This document shows, in pieces, positions 26,763-35,943 of a stretch of DNA of 64,000 nucleotides. Every line of letters begins with the position of its first letter. Within the stretch, counting starts at the first letter, position 1. Where the stretch lies: the NCBI RefSeq assembly GCF_001445575.1, contig NZ_CP013200.1, positions 868,001-932,000 of the forward strand, given 5' to 3'. The notes below the pieces were generated by a model that saw only the letters and a list, made by a program, of their open reading frames with translations, was not told the DNA's origin and ran no database searches. The stretch comes from Arthrobacter alpinus. Its GTDB lineage: Bacteria; Actinomycetota; Actinomycetes; Actinomycetales; Micrococcaceae. Both the position numbers and the translations under genes were made by a program.

Positions 26763-26856
26763 CGCTTCTGCGCAACCAACGCTGAATGAGAAACTCACTC
26801 ACCCACGGCTGGCACGAAGCGCATATGGCCGTTTTTTGGCCGACGTTTGCTGCGAT

Positions 26857-26920
26857 GCGAGGGAGCGTTCGTGAAAACACCCCATTAGGTGAGGGAGGGT
26901 TCGTACGGAAGCTGTCAGGA
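26857..26920 (+). repeat. 32-bp-period intergenic repeat, plus orientation (locus 3)
   Basis: Unit 26857-26888 begins GCGAGGGAGCGTTCG and ends CACCCCATTAG; unit 26889-26920 begins GTGAGGGAGGGTTCG. Same family as loci at 417-618 and 25650-25737. Confidence 0.75.
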
Positions 26921-27007
26921 GATCACCCAGGGCGCACCCAGGGTGAAGTAGGCACTCTGGGCGGGACCCGGCGTCGTACTTAAGAGACGTACCTGAGAGG
27001 CGGCGAA

Positions 27008-28444
27008 TTAGAAGCTGGAGGAGCTTCCTGAACCGGAGAAGCTGCCGCCGCTGGAACCATAGCCCGTACTGGAGGAACCGGAGTCGCTGCGGGAGGCTTT
27101 CACCGCGTCGCGGGCGCTGGAATAGCCTGTGCTGAAGGACGGCACCGAGTAGAAGGCGCTCCAGCCATAGACCGAACCGAGGATGGTGGGTGAGCTGCTG
27201 CGGTAGGCGCTCTTGCGGCTGATGTCCATGGCCAGACGCATCTGCGACTTTTCGGACTTGGTCTTGGCGTACTTTTCAATCATGGCATCCGAGTGTTCTT
27301 GCAGCGCGGTCGTCAATTCTTTGCGCAGGCCCCGCAGCTGGTCAAGGGCCTCTTCAGGTGAGAGCTTACCCTCTTGAAAAGAGGCCCCCAGCTGATCCAG
27401 CTCGGACTTCTTTTGCGCGTGGAGGGAATCCAGCGCAAGGGTGGTGGGCAATCCTTTGGCCTCGCGCTGAGTGACTAATGTTGGCAGCTGGTTGAGGTCC
27501 TCAAGCAGTGGCTGCGACTGCCGGTCCCAAGCGCCCTCCCACCCAGAAAAACGGTTGAGAAGCGTGTTCGTGTCACCAATGACATCGTCCAGGCTGTCCA
27601 AGTCCTCGGCCAGATCCGCGTACTTGCCCACGATCTTCACAGTGGCGCTCTGGGACAATTCCTTCTTGGTGAAGGAATGAACCTGTTGATTGAGCACACT
27701 GGCCTCGTTGTAACGGCTGCTGAAATCGCGGTACTTTTTCAGCACTAAGGCACCGTAGCTGGAGGAATCCGGGATGGTCTTGGCATTCAGCTCAGTGGTG
27801 TCCAGAGCGAGGCTCACACTGGCAAAACCGGCGTCGCCGCGCTGGAGATGCTCGGCCGCCTTAGCGCGGTTTTTGCTGCGGAGGGCAGCCCGGACGCCGA
27901 AGCCCAACAGAACAATGCCGCCCACGGCGCTGGTGGTGATGATGAACGCGGCTGATTGGTACCAGGGCTGGTTGATTAGCTTGGCGGCCTTCTCGACGCC
28001 GGTGATGGTGCCATCGGTCCACTGCGCATCGCGGAACAAGTCCTTCACAGATTCCTGGATGGCTTCCTGCTTTGCCGTAGATACCTTGCGGTCCTCACCC
28101 ATGTACGTGCCTACTTTGCGTCCCTGCGGGTCGAAGGCAAAGATGAACAGCCCATCGGCCCATTTTTGCCCGTCGGCGCTGATCCATTCAGGGTGGCTGG
28201 CCCGGGCATAGCGCAATACTTCTTCATTGAAGTTATCGCTCGATTCACCGTTCCGGGTGTAAATCGCCACAGTGGTGGGGGAGTGGAAGTTGATCTTCTC
28301 GAGGGCTGGCAGCAGCTGCGGCTGATACAGCACCCCTGCGGTGTCCTCTATAACGATGGCTGTGGGGGTCTGTGCCAGGGCCGCCGGAGCCACGCCTAGC
28401 AGGGTGAGAAGTGTCAGAGCAAGAATCCCCAATAGCCTTTTCAT
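27008..28444 (-). CDS. TPM-domain-like membrane protein
   Basis: 478 residues from the ATG at 28444, which gives a clean signal peptide (KRLLGILALTLLTLLGVAPAALA then Q); longer in-frame starts have no such signal. A secreted TPM-like domain follows, with TAIVIEDTAGVL and WADGLFIFAFDPQGRKVGTYMGEDRKV. Next come one membrane helix near 190-212 (AAFIITTSAVGGIVLLGFGV) and a long helical cytoplasmic part with coiled-coil character. The tail is Ser/Gly-rich and ends SGSGSSSSF, like TPM membrane proteins. It may correspond to DUF5129. Role unknown. Confidence 0.75.
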   Translation of the reverse strand: MKRLLGILALTLLTLLGVAPAALAQTPTAIVIEDTAGVLYQPQLLPALEKINFHSPTTVAIYTRNGESSDNFNEEVLRYARASHPEWISADGQKWADGLFIFAFDPQGRKVGTYMGEDRKVSTAKQEAIQESVKDLFRDAQWTDGTITGVEKAAKLINQPWYQSAAFIITTSAVGGIVLLGFGVRAALRSKNRAKAAEHLQRGDAGFASVSLALDTTELNAKTIPDSSSYGALVLKKYRDFSSRYNEASVLNQQVHSFTKKELSQSATVKIVGKYADLAEDLDSLDDVIGDTNTLLNRFSGWEGAWDRQSQPLLEDLNQLPTLVTQREAKGLPTTLALDSLHAQKKSELDQLGASFQEGKLSPEEALDQLRGLRKELTTALQEHSDAMIEKYAKTKSEKSQMRLAMDISRKSAYRSSSPTILGSVYGWSAFYSVPSFSTGYSSARDAVKASRSDSGSSSTGYGSSGGSFSGSGSSSSF

Positions 28445-28643
28445 AGCCCCAGCCCACCATTGCGGCGGTGCAAATGGCAAGTTTGGGAGCTGGCCCGTAA
28501 CTTGGGGCACCAGGCTGGACTCCCCGGTGATACTGCGGCCAGTCTTCTGGACACCGGCCGCTGCAAGGATTAGCGTGGCAATCGCTGGCTGGTTCTGCCG
28601 TTGAAGTGCTGCAGGGCTCGCCGCCGAACAGTGAGGTAGATAC

Positions 28644-29903
28644 ATGTCAGAGGTCAAAGCAGTGCTCGCAGCCTTGGATCAAGAGCTCAAATGGCAGCGT
28701 GAGTTTTACAAGCACCTGCACCAGCACCCTGAATTGAGCTCCCAGGAGTTCGCAACGGCGCAATCCATCGCGGAAAAGCTCACGGGCTTCGGGTTTGCGG
28801 TTCAGCGGATCGGAGGCACCGGCGTTGTTGGGGTGTTGGAAAATGGGCCCGGGGCGTGCGTGCTGGCCAGGGCTGACATTGATGCCCTGCCCGTTACGGA
28901 GGCCACCGGTCTGGACTATGCCTCCACGGCCACCGTCACAGACACCGACGGTTCAACAGTAGGCGTCATGCACGCGTGCGGCCATGACGTGCACGTCACC
29001 GCCCTGCTCGGCGCGGCGAAGTTGCTCGCGGACGGGCGCGACTCCTGGTCAGGGACCTACATCGCCTTGTTCCAGCCAGCCGAGGAGACCGCCTCCGGTG
29101 CCCGCGCCATGGTCGACGACGGACTGGTCACCAAGGTGCCCCGGCCCGACGTCGCCCTTTCCCAACACGTGATGGCCACCGAGGCTGGGACCATTGGCAC
29201 CACGGCCGGGCCCATCCTCTCCGCCGGGGACTCGCTTAAGATCACCGTCCACGGGCGCGGTGCCCACGGGTCCATGCCGCACAATTCCGTGGACCCTGTG
29301 GTGCTGGCCGCTTCCATTGTGATGAATCTGCAGACCATCGTCTCGCGGGAGACCATGCCCGGGCAGTTTGCCGTGGTCACGGTGGGAGCATCGAATGCCG
29401 GGACCAAGTCAAACATCATCGCCGACCGCGCCGTGCTCCTGCTGAACATCCGCAGCTATGATGTAGCCCTGCGCAGGCGTGTCATTGCCTCGATCGAGCG
29501 GATTGTGCGCGGTGAATGCGCCGCCGCCGGTTCGCCCAAGGACCCCGAATTTGAGTACTACGACCAGTACCCGCTGACCACCAACGATGCAGACACGAAC
29601 GCGCGAGTCACGGCGGCCTTCACCGAGCACTTCGAACCCGGGATGGTCTACCAGACTGCACCGGCGACGGCGTCGGAGGACTTCAGCAGGCTGCCTGACG
29701 CATTCGGCGTTCCCTACACCTATTGGACTGTGGGATCAGTACCGTCTGATGTGTACAGCGCCGCGGTGGAAAAGGGAACGGTGGCGCAGGACATCCCGGC
29801 GAACCATTCGCCGTTCTTCGCCCCCGCGATCGACCCCACGCTTAGTGTGGCCACGCAGACTCACGTTGTTGCGGCATTCGTCTACCTGGCCAAGGCGAAT
29901 TGA
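28644..29903 (+). CDS. M20-family amidohydrolase
   Basis: 419 residues. It is a metal-dependent hydrolase of N-acyl amino acids or similar amides. Features: HQHPELSSQE at residue 28-37, the metal-site block GVMHACGHDVHVTALLGAA (near 110), and FQPAEETASGARAMVDDG (Glu pair, catalytic base and metal ligand). These are followed by the lid domain with GRGAHGSMPHNSVDP, which is typical of hippurate/IAA-amino-acid hydrolases. The downstream MFS gene starts six bases after its stop, so hydrolysis and transport of a related compound may be linked. Confidence 0.92.
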   Translation: MSEVKAVLAALDQELKWQREFYKHLHQHPELSSQEFATAQSIAEKLTGFGFAVQRIGGTGVVGVLENGPGACVLARADIDALPVTEATGLDYASTATVTDTDGSTVGVMHACGHDVHVTALLGAAKLLADGRDSWSGTYIALFQPAEETASGARAMVDDGLVTKVPRPDVALSQHVMATEAGTIGTTAGPILSAGDSLKITVHGRGAHGSMPHNSVDPVVLAASIVMNLQTIVSRETMPGQFAVVTVGASNAGTKSNIIADRAVLLLNIRSYDVALRRRVIASIERIVRGECAAAGSPKDPEFEYYDQYPLTTNDADTNARVTAAFTEHFEPGMVYQTAPATASEDFSRLPDAFGVPYTYWTVGSVPSDVYSAAVEKGTVAQDIPANHSPFFAPAIDPTLSVATQTHVVAAFVYLAKAN

Positions 29904-29908
29904 ACGCC

Positions 29909-31570
29909 ATGAGCACAGCATCGGCATCCGCCGTCCGGAGTGACTGGAAGCCCACCGACAAGTGGCTTCTGGGTATTGTCTTGGCCGTCATCAACTTCTG
30001 GCTATTCGCCCAGACGCTGCTCAATGTGATCCCCGGAATCCAAGACGGACTGGGCATTGAGAGAACCGTTGGAAACCTGGCTGTATCCGTCACCTCATTG
30101 TTCTCCGGCATTTTCATTGTGGTAGCAGGAGGCTTGGCAGACCGGATTGGCCGGGCCAAGATCATGAACATTGGTATCTGGCTTAGCATTGCTGGGTCGC
30201 TGCTGATTGTTCTCACACCGGAGAACGCCGGCGTGCTGACCTCAGCCATGCTGCTGGGCGGGCGCGTGGTCCAGGGCCTGTCCGCTGCGTGCATCATGCC
30301 CTCCACGATGGCCCTGATCAAGACCTACTATCAGGGCAAGGACCGGCAGCGGGCGCTGTCCTTCTGGTCTATTGGTTCTTGGGGCGGGTCTGGTTTTTGT
30401 TCGCTCTTTGGCGGCCTGATGGCGGCCACCTTCATGGGCTGGCGCTCCATCTTCTGGATCTCGATTGTGCTCTCCATTCTGGCCCTGTTCCTGGTCCGCG
30501 GCACCCCCGAATCCAAGGCCGCGGTGGAGCCAGGCGCGCCGGCGCACCGTTTCGATTGGAGCGGACTGGTCTGCTTCATCGTCATGCTCGTGGCCATCAA
30601 TGTCTACATCTCCCAGGGGCCCAACATCGGCTGGCTCAGCTGGACCGGAATTGCCTTGCTGGCTGCCTTTGTGGTGTTCGGCTTGGCGTTCCTGCAGATC
30701 GAGATCAGCAAGTCCACATCGTTTGTGGACCTGAAATTGTTCAAGAACGGCACCTTTACCGGTGCCACCTTGTCCAACTTCCTGCTCAACGGTGCCGCCG
30801 GGACATTGATTGTTTCCCTGGGTCTGGTTCAGGTGGCTGCCGGCATGTCCTCACTGCAGTCGGGGCTACTGACGCTTGGTTACCTCGTCGCCATCCTCTC
30901 CACCATTCGCGTCGGGGAGAAGCTGCTGCAAAAGTTTGGGCCGAAAAAGCCCATGTTGTGGGGCAGCATCATCACTGGCGTGGGCATTCTGATGTGTTCC
31001 ATGACGTTCCTGCTCATTGACCAGTACATTGTGCTGACTGTCATCGGCTTCACCCTCTTCGGTGTGGGGCTGGGCTTTTATGCCACCCCGTCCACGGACG
31101 CGGCGCTTTCCAATGTCCCTGACAACCAGGTGGGTGCCGCCTCGGGCATCTACAAGATGGCTTCCTCCTTGGGCAACGCGATTGGCGTGGCCATCTCAGC
31201 GGCTCTGTATGTGGCGGCTCAAGCTGTGGATCCGAAGCTGATTGAGTCCTGGGGCCTGTTCATGGGGCGCCAAGACAACGTGGCACTGCGGTTTGGTGGT
31301 GCGGTGGGCCTGTTGTTCAACGTGTTCATGGTGCTGGTGGCCATTGCTGCGATCATCCTCACCGTTCCGGCGGAGCGGAGCAAGGAAGAAGAGAATGCCC
31401 GGCCGGACGAGGTGGCCCTCCGGCGTTCGGCAACTGAGTGGGACGATGGGCCCGAAAACAGCCCCGAAGACAGGCCCGAAGACCGGAGCAGTAGTTTATG
31501 CGCCGAACTGAACGGCAGCGTGGCGCTGCCGATGCTCCAGCGCCACACCCAGCCTGAGTGTGGCGCATAA
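29909..31570 (+). CDS. MFS transporter, DHA2-like
   Basis: 553 residues from the ATG at 29909. About fourteen membrane helices; motif A-like GGLADRIGRAKIMNIG between helices 2 and 3 and GRVVQGLSAACIMPSTMALI (motif C/B area) place it with 14-helix drug exporters. The C-terminal 65 residues after the last helix are hydrophilic, rich in Glu, Asp, Pro and Arg, and longer than usual. Probably translated with the M20 gene just upstream. Confidence 0.9.
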   Translation: MSTASASAVRSDWKPTDKWLLGIVLAVINFWLFAQTLLNVIPGIQDGLGIERTVGNLAVSVTSLFSGIFIVVAGGLADRIGRAKIMNIGIWLSIAGSLLIVLTPENAGVLTSAMLLGGRVVQGLSAACIMPSTMALIKTYYQGKDRQRALSFWSIGSWGGSGFCSLFGGLMAATFMGWRSIFWISIVLSILALFLVRGTPESKAAVEPGAPAHRFDWSGLVCFIVMLVAINVYISQGPNIGWLSWTGIALLAAFVVFGLAFLQIEISKSTSFVDLKLFKNGTFTGATLSNFLLNGAAGTLIVSLGLVQVAAGMSSLQSGLLTLGYLVAILSTIRVGEKLLQKFGPKKPMLWGSIITGVGILMCSMTFLLIDQYIVLTVIGFTLFGVGLGFYATPSTDAALSNVPDNQVGAASGIYKMASSLGNAIGVAISAALYVAAQAVDPKLIESWGLFMGRQDNVALRFGGAVGLLFNVFMVLVAIAAIILTVPAERSKEEENARPDEVALRRSATEWDDGPENSPEDRPEDRSSSLCAELNGSVALPMLQRHTQPECGA

Positions 31571-31605
31571 CAAAAGTGAGTTGAGGTGAATCGCAGCCAC
31601 TTCTG

Positions 31606-33498
31606 TCAGCGTTGATCCAGCGGGAGCGAACCGACCATAGCCGCGGCTTCCCTACGAAGGAAACGCGGCAAGGCCGGCAGTGGCGCTGGCTTCACACCGT
31701 TCCGAACCGCCGTGGCGAGGATTTCAAGCGTCTCTGCGATGGCTTCGGCACCTCCGGTACCCGGGGTGAGGTCCGCTGAAATTTCCGCGGTCGCCTCACT
31801 GGGCGTCCCGCCGTCGTGCTGTTCCAAAAGCCAGCACGCGGACAAAAGGGCATAAGCCAGGCTCTGCGCTGTGGACACGGCGGGCCAGCTCTGCTCGGCA
31901 GTGCGGCGCTGAGCGGTGGACCCGCCCATGGCCGTGGAAAACGATTCTCGTAGCGCAAAGATGGCAGTCTGCAGCTTGAATCTGGCTTCATGCGCTGCCG
32001 GGGTGCCGGTTTGGTTGGTGGCAAGGAAGTCCGCCACAGGGCGGGCCGCTGTGAACAGGGCCAACATGGCCGCCGGAATCCGGGTGGGCGTGGCGCGTGG
32101 GGTGACTAGAACAAAGACGAGCAGGGCAATGCAGCACCCAATCGTGGTGTCCACACCGCGCGCCAGCAACATGCCGGGTACTTCCGCCACCTTCTGTGCG
32201 CTAGCGGCAATGGTGAGTGCAACAGTGGTGATGAACACGGCGGCGAGAGCATAGTTACGCATCACCGTCACCTCGATGGTGAATTGCAGGGCCATGACGA
32301 TCAGCACAAGCCACAGGCCTTGCGGATGCACTGCGAGGACTAGGCCGGCCAGCAGAAGCCCCACCCAGGTGCCCGCCATACGTTCGAAACCGCGCTGGAG
32401 CGTGCGGACCCTGTCCATGCCAGCGTGCAGGATCAGCACGGACGCGGCCACGGCCCAGTAAGCCCTCTCAAGGTCCAAGAGGCCGGCAGCAATGCCGGAT
32501 ACCAGGGCGGCGATACCCACCCGCAGGACCACCAGCTGGGAGACAGATCCGGGCCGCAGCCCGTCGCGTAGAGCACGCCACGGCCCGGGGGCGCCCAGCG
32601 GGATGGACCCACCCTGCCACGTTTCCGAAGGGCTGTCTGCTGCTGCAAAGCTCAAGCGAACGGCGAGATCGCCCGTCTTCGGCGAGACGGGTTCGCCGTG
32701 CGCAGCCTCCCTCACAGTCTCCGCAAACAGCCGATGGAGCCGCCGGTTGATCCCGCGCAATCGGTTCAGCGAGGCATCTGGTGCAAGATGCGTGGGCTGG
32801 TAAGTCACCAAGGTGTCCCACGCAGCGTTCAGGGCCACGGCGGCCTGGTGCTGGGAGCCCACCTGCCGCGGCGTGCCCACCGCCCGGGAGTAGGCAGCAA
32901 CGGCACGGCCGGCGGCTGCCACCGCGTGCTTTTCGGGGCCTCGGGGCCGGAAAAAAGCTGGCACCATGTGCACCACCCACGCCACGGCGCCGCCGCCAAG
33001 GACCAGCAGCCCGGCATGCCAGGGCGTCATCCCGGCAGTGGGCATCGAGGTGCCGGCCGCACACGTTAGCGTGATCATGTAGGCCCCGGGCCCACCCACG
33101 CGTAACACGCTGCACACATAAGTGGACACCATGGCGATCACCGTCACGGTTGGCACCACCATCAATGGCAGCGACTCAACACTCATCCCGAGTGCCACTG
33201 AACAGGCGAAGGAGACTGCCAGCAGGGCGAGGAGGCGGGCCCGATTAAGATAGGGCCGGCCGCTGCCGTAGAGCGAGGTGAAGGCACCGAGGCTGGCCAT
33301 CAAGCCCACGGACATGTCCCCAGTGAGCCATCCCACCAGCAATGGCACCCCCATGCAGATTGCCGCACGGAGACCCACCGGCCAGCGGTTTGGGCCGTCT
33401 TTGAAGCTCAGCAGGGCGCGCACACCAAACGGGGTAGGCGGCGGGGGTGCCGGGAATGTTGCGTCCGGGCTGGCGGACTGGTTCATGAGTTCCATCAT
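31606..33498 (-). CDS. FUSC-family membrane protein
   Basis: 630 residues. Two blocks of hydrophobic helices (about 45-170 and 335-470), each followed by a soluble region, is the fusaric-acid-resistance/aromatic-acid exporter layout. Recognisable: LKRAICMGVPLLVG-like start of block one (LRAAICMGVPLLVGWLTGD) and YWAVAASVLILHAGMDRVRTLQRGFERMAGT in block two, the FUSC signature. It starts at one of three clustered Met codons. The exported compound is unknown. Divergent from phoX. Confidence 0.87.
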   Translation of the reverse strand: MMELMNQSASPDATFPAPPPPTPFGVRALLSFKDGPNRWPVGLRAAICMGVPLLVGWLTGDMSVGLMASLGAFTSLYGSGRPYLNRARLLALLAVSFACSVALGMSVESLPLMVVPTVTVIAMVSTYVCSVLRVGGPGAYMITLTCAAGTSMPTAGMTPWHAGLLVLGGGAVAWVVHMVPAFFRPRGPEKHAVAAAGRAVAAYSRAVGTPRQVGSQHQAAVALNAAWDTLVTYQPTHLAPDASLNRLRGINRRLHRLFAETVREAAHGEPVSPKTGDLAVRLSFAAADSPSETWQGGSIPLGAPGPWRALRDGLRPGSVSQLVVLRVGIAALVSGIAAGLLDLERAYWAVAASVLILHAGMDRVRTLQRGFERMAGTWVGLLLAGLVLAVHPQGLWLVLIVMALQFTIEVTVMRNYALAAVFITTVALTIAASAQKVAEVPGMLLARGVDTTIGCCIALLVFVLVTPRATPTRIPAAMLALFTAARPVADFLATNQTGTPAAHEARFKLQTAIFALRESFSTAMGGSTAQRRTAEQSWPAVSTAQSLAYALLSACWLLEQHDGGTPSEATAEISADLTPGTGGAEAIAETLEILATAVRNGVKPAPLPALPRFLRREAAAMVGSLPLDQR

Positions 33499-33603
33499 GC
33501 CACCGGCAATGGCCCAATGGTCGAGCTATTTTTTGCGCTCACGGGGTGCGTCGAACCAGGTGGCGGCTGCGGCTGCGGCGACTCCGCTCCTCCGAGACTC
33601 ATG

Positions 33604-33636
33604 GTTCGCATCCTATTAACCTGCCGTTCAACCGAT
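33604..33636 (+). promoter_or_regulatory. Candidate PHO box upstream of phoX
   Basis: Three 11-base direct repeats GTTCGCATCCT, ATTAACCTGCC and GTTCAACCGAT, each beginning with a version of GTTCACC, about 70 bases before the phoX start. This matches the 11-nt direct-repeat design of PhoP sites in Streptomyces. By eye only. Confidence 0.45.
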
Positions 33637-33702
33637 TCGTGCCAACGTGTCGCTCGGCCCTGCCACAGTGGCAAGGTCGCATTCACGTTAGGAAGGTTCG
33701 CC

Positions 33703-35808
33703 ATGAACGATCTGAAGAAGCTTTTGCCCATGCTCGGCCACACGCGCGGTAAGCGCAGTGCCGTCACCTGCCAGCTCAAGTGCGACAACGCTTGTTCCAA
33801 GGCCGTGTGCAACACCTCAACCAACAACTACTTCCGCGACATTGTCTCGACGGAGTTTTCCCGCCGTTCGGCCATGGGAATCGGCTTGGCTGGCGTGCTC
33901 AGTACCGCGGTGATGGCTCAAGGCAACAACGGCAACGGCAACGGCCACAGCAACAATGGTCAGAATGCCAAGCTCGCATTCACCCCGATCAAGCCGGTTG
34001 ACGCCGCCGTAGATGCTTTCAACGTTCCCGCTGGCTACAGCTGGCAGCCCATCATTCGCTGGGGCGATCCGCTGTTCAAGAAGTCGCAGGACTTTGACTT
34101 CGCGAACCAGAGCGCTGAAGCGCAGGCCGGTCAGTTCGGGTACAACAACGATTACTTGGAGATCCTGCGCCAGCCTAACGGCAAGCAGGGCCTGCTGGTC
34201 TGCAACCACGAGTACGTGAACCCGCAGATCATGTTTCCGGCCGCACCTGCCAACGACGCCGAGAAGGCGCTGCGCCGCAACATCTTCCGCAACGCCGTTG
34301 GCATGAGCGTGGTGGAGTTGGAGCGCGATAAGAAGGGTGAGCCGTGGGACTATGTCCGCGGAGGCAGGCTGAACCGCCGCATTACCCTCGATACCAAGTT
34401 TGAGCTGACGGGTCCGGTAGCAGGCACCGACTTCGTGAAGACAGCCGCAGACAAGGAAGGCCGGTTCGTCCTTGGCACCCTTGGTAACTGCTCCGGTGGA
34501 ACCACCCCCTGGGGCACCATCCTCTCCGGTGAAGAAAACTTCAACGGCTTCTTCCGCACCGAAGGCACCAGTGTTGAGGACCGCCGCTACGGCCTGGGCA
34601 ACAACGTCACCGGGATGGGCTGGGAGCTGGACGATCCCCGCTTCGACGCCCGCGGCGAGGCCTACCGCAACGAACCCAACCGCTTCGGCTACATTGTGGA
34701 GATCGATCCGGAAAACCCCAACTCGGTCCCGAAAAAGCACACCAGCCTGGGCCGCTTCAAGCATGAAGGCGCCAACGTCATCATTGCTGACAACGGCAAG
34801 GTGGTGGCTTACTCCGGCGATGACGAGCGCTTCGATTACCTGTACAAGTTCGTCTCCAAGAACAAGTACAAGAAGAACAACAAGGCTCACAACATGACCC
34901 TGTTGAGCGAGGGCGATCTCTACGTTGCTCAGTTCAGCGGCGATTCTGCATCGGAGATTGACGGTACCGGAGCGGTTCCCGCGGATGGCGCCTTTGATGG
35001 CTCCGGCAAGTGGCTGCCCTTGGTGGTCAACGGCAAGAGTGCCATCGCCGGCATGAGCGTTCAGCAAGTTCTGGTCTACACCCGCCTCGCCGCGGACAAG
35101 GCTGGCGCCACCAAGATGGACCGTTGCGAAGACGTGCAGCCCAATCTGAAGACGGGCAAGGTCTACGTGGCCTGCACCAACAACACCAACCGTGGCGTGG
35201 GCGCAAATGCGGTGGCCGACGAAGCAAACCCGCGCACCAAGAACCGTGACGGTCACATTGTGGAAATTACCGAGCGCGGCAATGACTCCACCGCCACCAC
35301 GTTCAACTGGAACCTGCTGATGCTCTGCGGCGACCCCGCCCAGAACTCTACAACGTACTTCAGTGGCTTCCCGGCCGAGAAGGTCAGCCCCATTTCCTGC
35401 CCGGACAACCTGGCATTTGATACTCAGGGCAACCTGTGGATCTCAACTGATGGCGCGCCGTCGGTCATTGGCTACAACGATGGCCTGTTCAAGGTCGGCC
35501 TGGAAGGTAGCAACCGCGGCAACGTGCAACAGTTCGCCTCCATGCCGCGCGACGCCGAGACCTGCGGGCCCATCGTTCACGACGACGAGTCCATGGTCTA
35601 CGTGGCCGTGCAGCACCCGGGTGAGGACGGGACGTATGGGGCGCACACCTCGTACTTCCCCGACTACGTTGCCGAGGGCGTCACCCCGAAGCGCGGCGAG
35701 GTACGTGCGCCCCGCCCCGCTGTTGTCCAGATGTTCCCCAAGGGCTCAGGAAAGGGCGACGGCAAGGATAAGGGTCGCGATCGCGATAAGGGCAACGGCA
35801 AGCCCTAG
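33703..35808 (+). CDS. phoX: PhoX-family alkaline phosphatase, Tat-exported
   Basis: 701 residues from the ATG at 33703 with AGGAAGG eight bases upstream. The N-terminus has a Cys-rich stretch (CQLKCDNACSKAVC) and a late twin-arginine signal, FSRRSAMGIGLAGVLSTAVMA, near residue 50. This fits folded export of a Ca/Fe metalloenzyme. The body is a beta-propeller with family blocks VCNHEYVNPQIMF, NCSGGTTPWGTILSGEENFN (metal-ligand Glu) and AYSGDDERFDYLYKFVS. The end is a Lys/Gly/Asp-rich tail. It releases phosphate from organic esters under phosphate starvation. A candidate PHO box lies upstream and a terminator downstream. Confidence 0.93.
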   Translation: MNDLKKLLPMLGHTRGKRSAVTCQLKCDNACSKAVCNTSTNNYFRDIVSTEFSRRSAMGIGLAGVLSTAVMAQGNNGNGNGHSNNGQNAKLAFTPIKPVDAAVDAFNVPAGYSWQPIIRWGDPLFKKSQDFDFANQSAEAQAGQFGYNNDYLEILRQPNGKQGLLVCNHEYVNPQIMFPAAPANDAEKALRRNIFRNAVGMSVVELERDKKGEPWDYVRGGRLNRRITLDTKFELTGPVAGTDFVKTAADKEGRFVLGTLGNCSGGTTPWGTILSGEENFNGFFRTEGTSVEDRRYGLGNNVTGMGWELDDPRFDARGEAYRNEPNRFGYIVEIDPENPNSVPKKHTSLGRFKHEGANVIIADNGKVVAYSGDDERFDYLYKFVSKNKYKKNNKAHNMTLLSEGDLYVAQFSGDSASEIDGTGAVPADGAFDGSGKWLPLVVNGKSAIAGMSVQQVLVYTRLAADKAGATKMDRCEDVQPNLKTGKVYVACTNNTNRGVGANAVADEANPRTKNRDGHIVEITERGNDSTATTFNWNLLMLCGDPAQNSTTYFSGFPAEKVSPISCPDNLAFDTQGNLWISTDGAPSVIGYNDGLFKVGLEGSNRGNVQQFASMPRDAETCGPIVHDDESMVYVAVQHPGEDGTYGAHTSYFPDYVAEGVTPKRGEVRAPRPAVVQMFPKGSGKGDGKDKGRDRDKGNGKP

Positions 35809-35833
35809 CTCTTTTCTTCCTTCAAGCACGACG

Positions 35834-35867
35834 CCGGGCCCGCACCTTCCAGCGCGGGCCCGGTTTT
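35834..35867 (+). terminator. Rho-independent terminator of phoX
   Basis: CCGGGCCCGC pairs with GCGGGCCCGG around a ten-base loop, followed by TTTT. Confidence 0.88.
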
Positions 35868-35943
35868 GCTCGCTGGTCTACTCCTCGGCGCCTCAGGGGC
35901 GAACTATTTACTCTGAGTTAATGGTTCGCTCCGCACAAAGCCC

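Noticed and set aside
33817..35256. Long open frame opposite phoX (479 codons)
   Set aside because: Shadow of the phoX coding pattern; hydrophobic composition without any domain.
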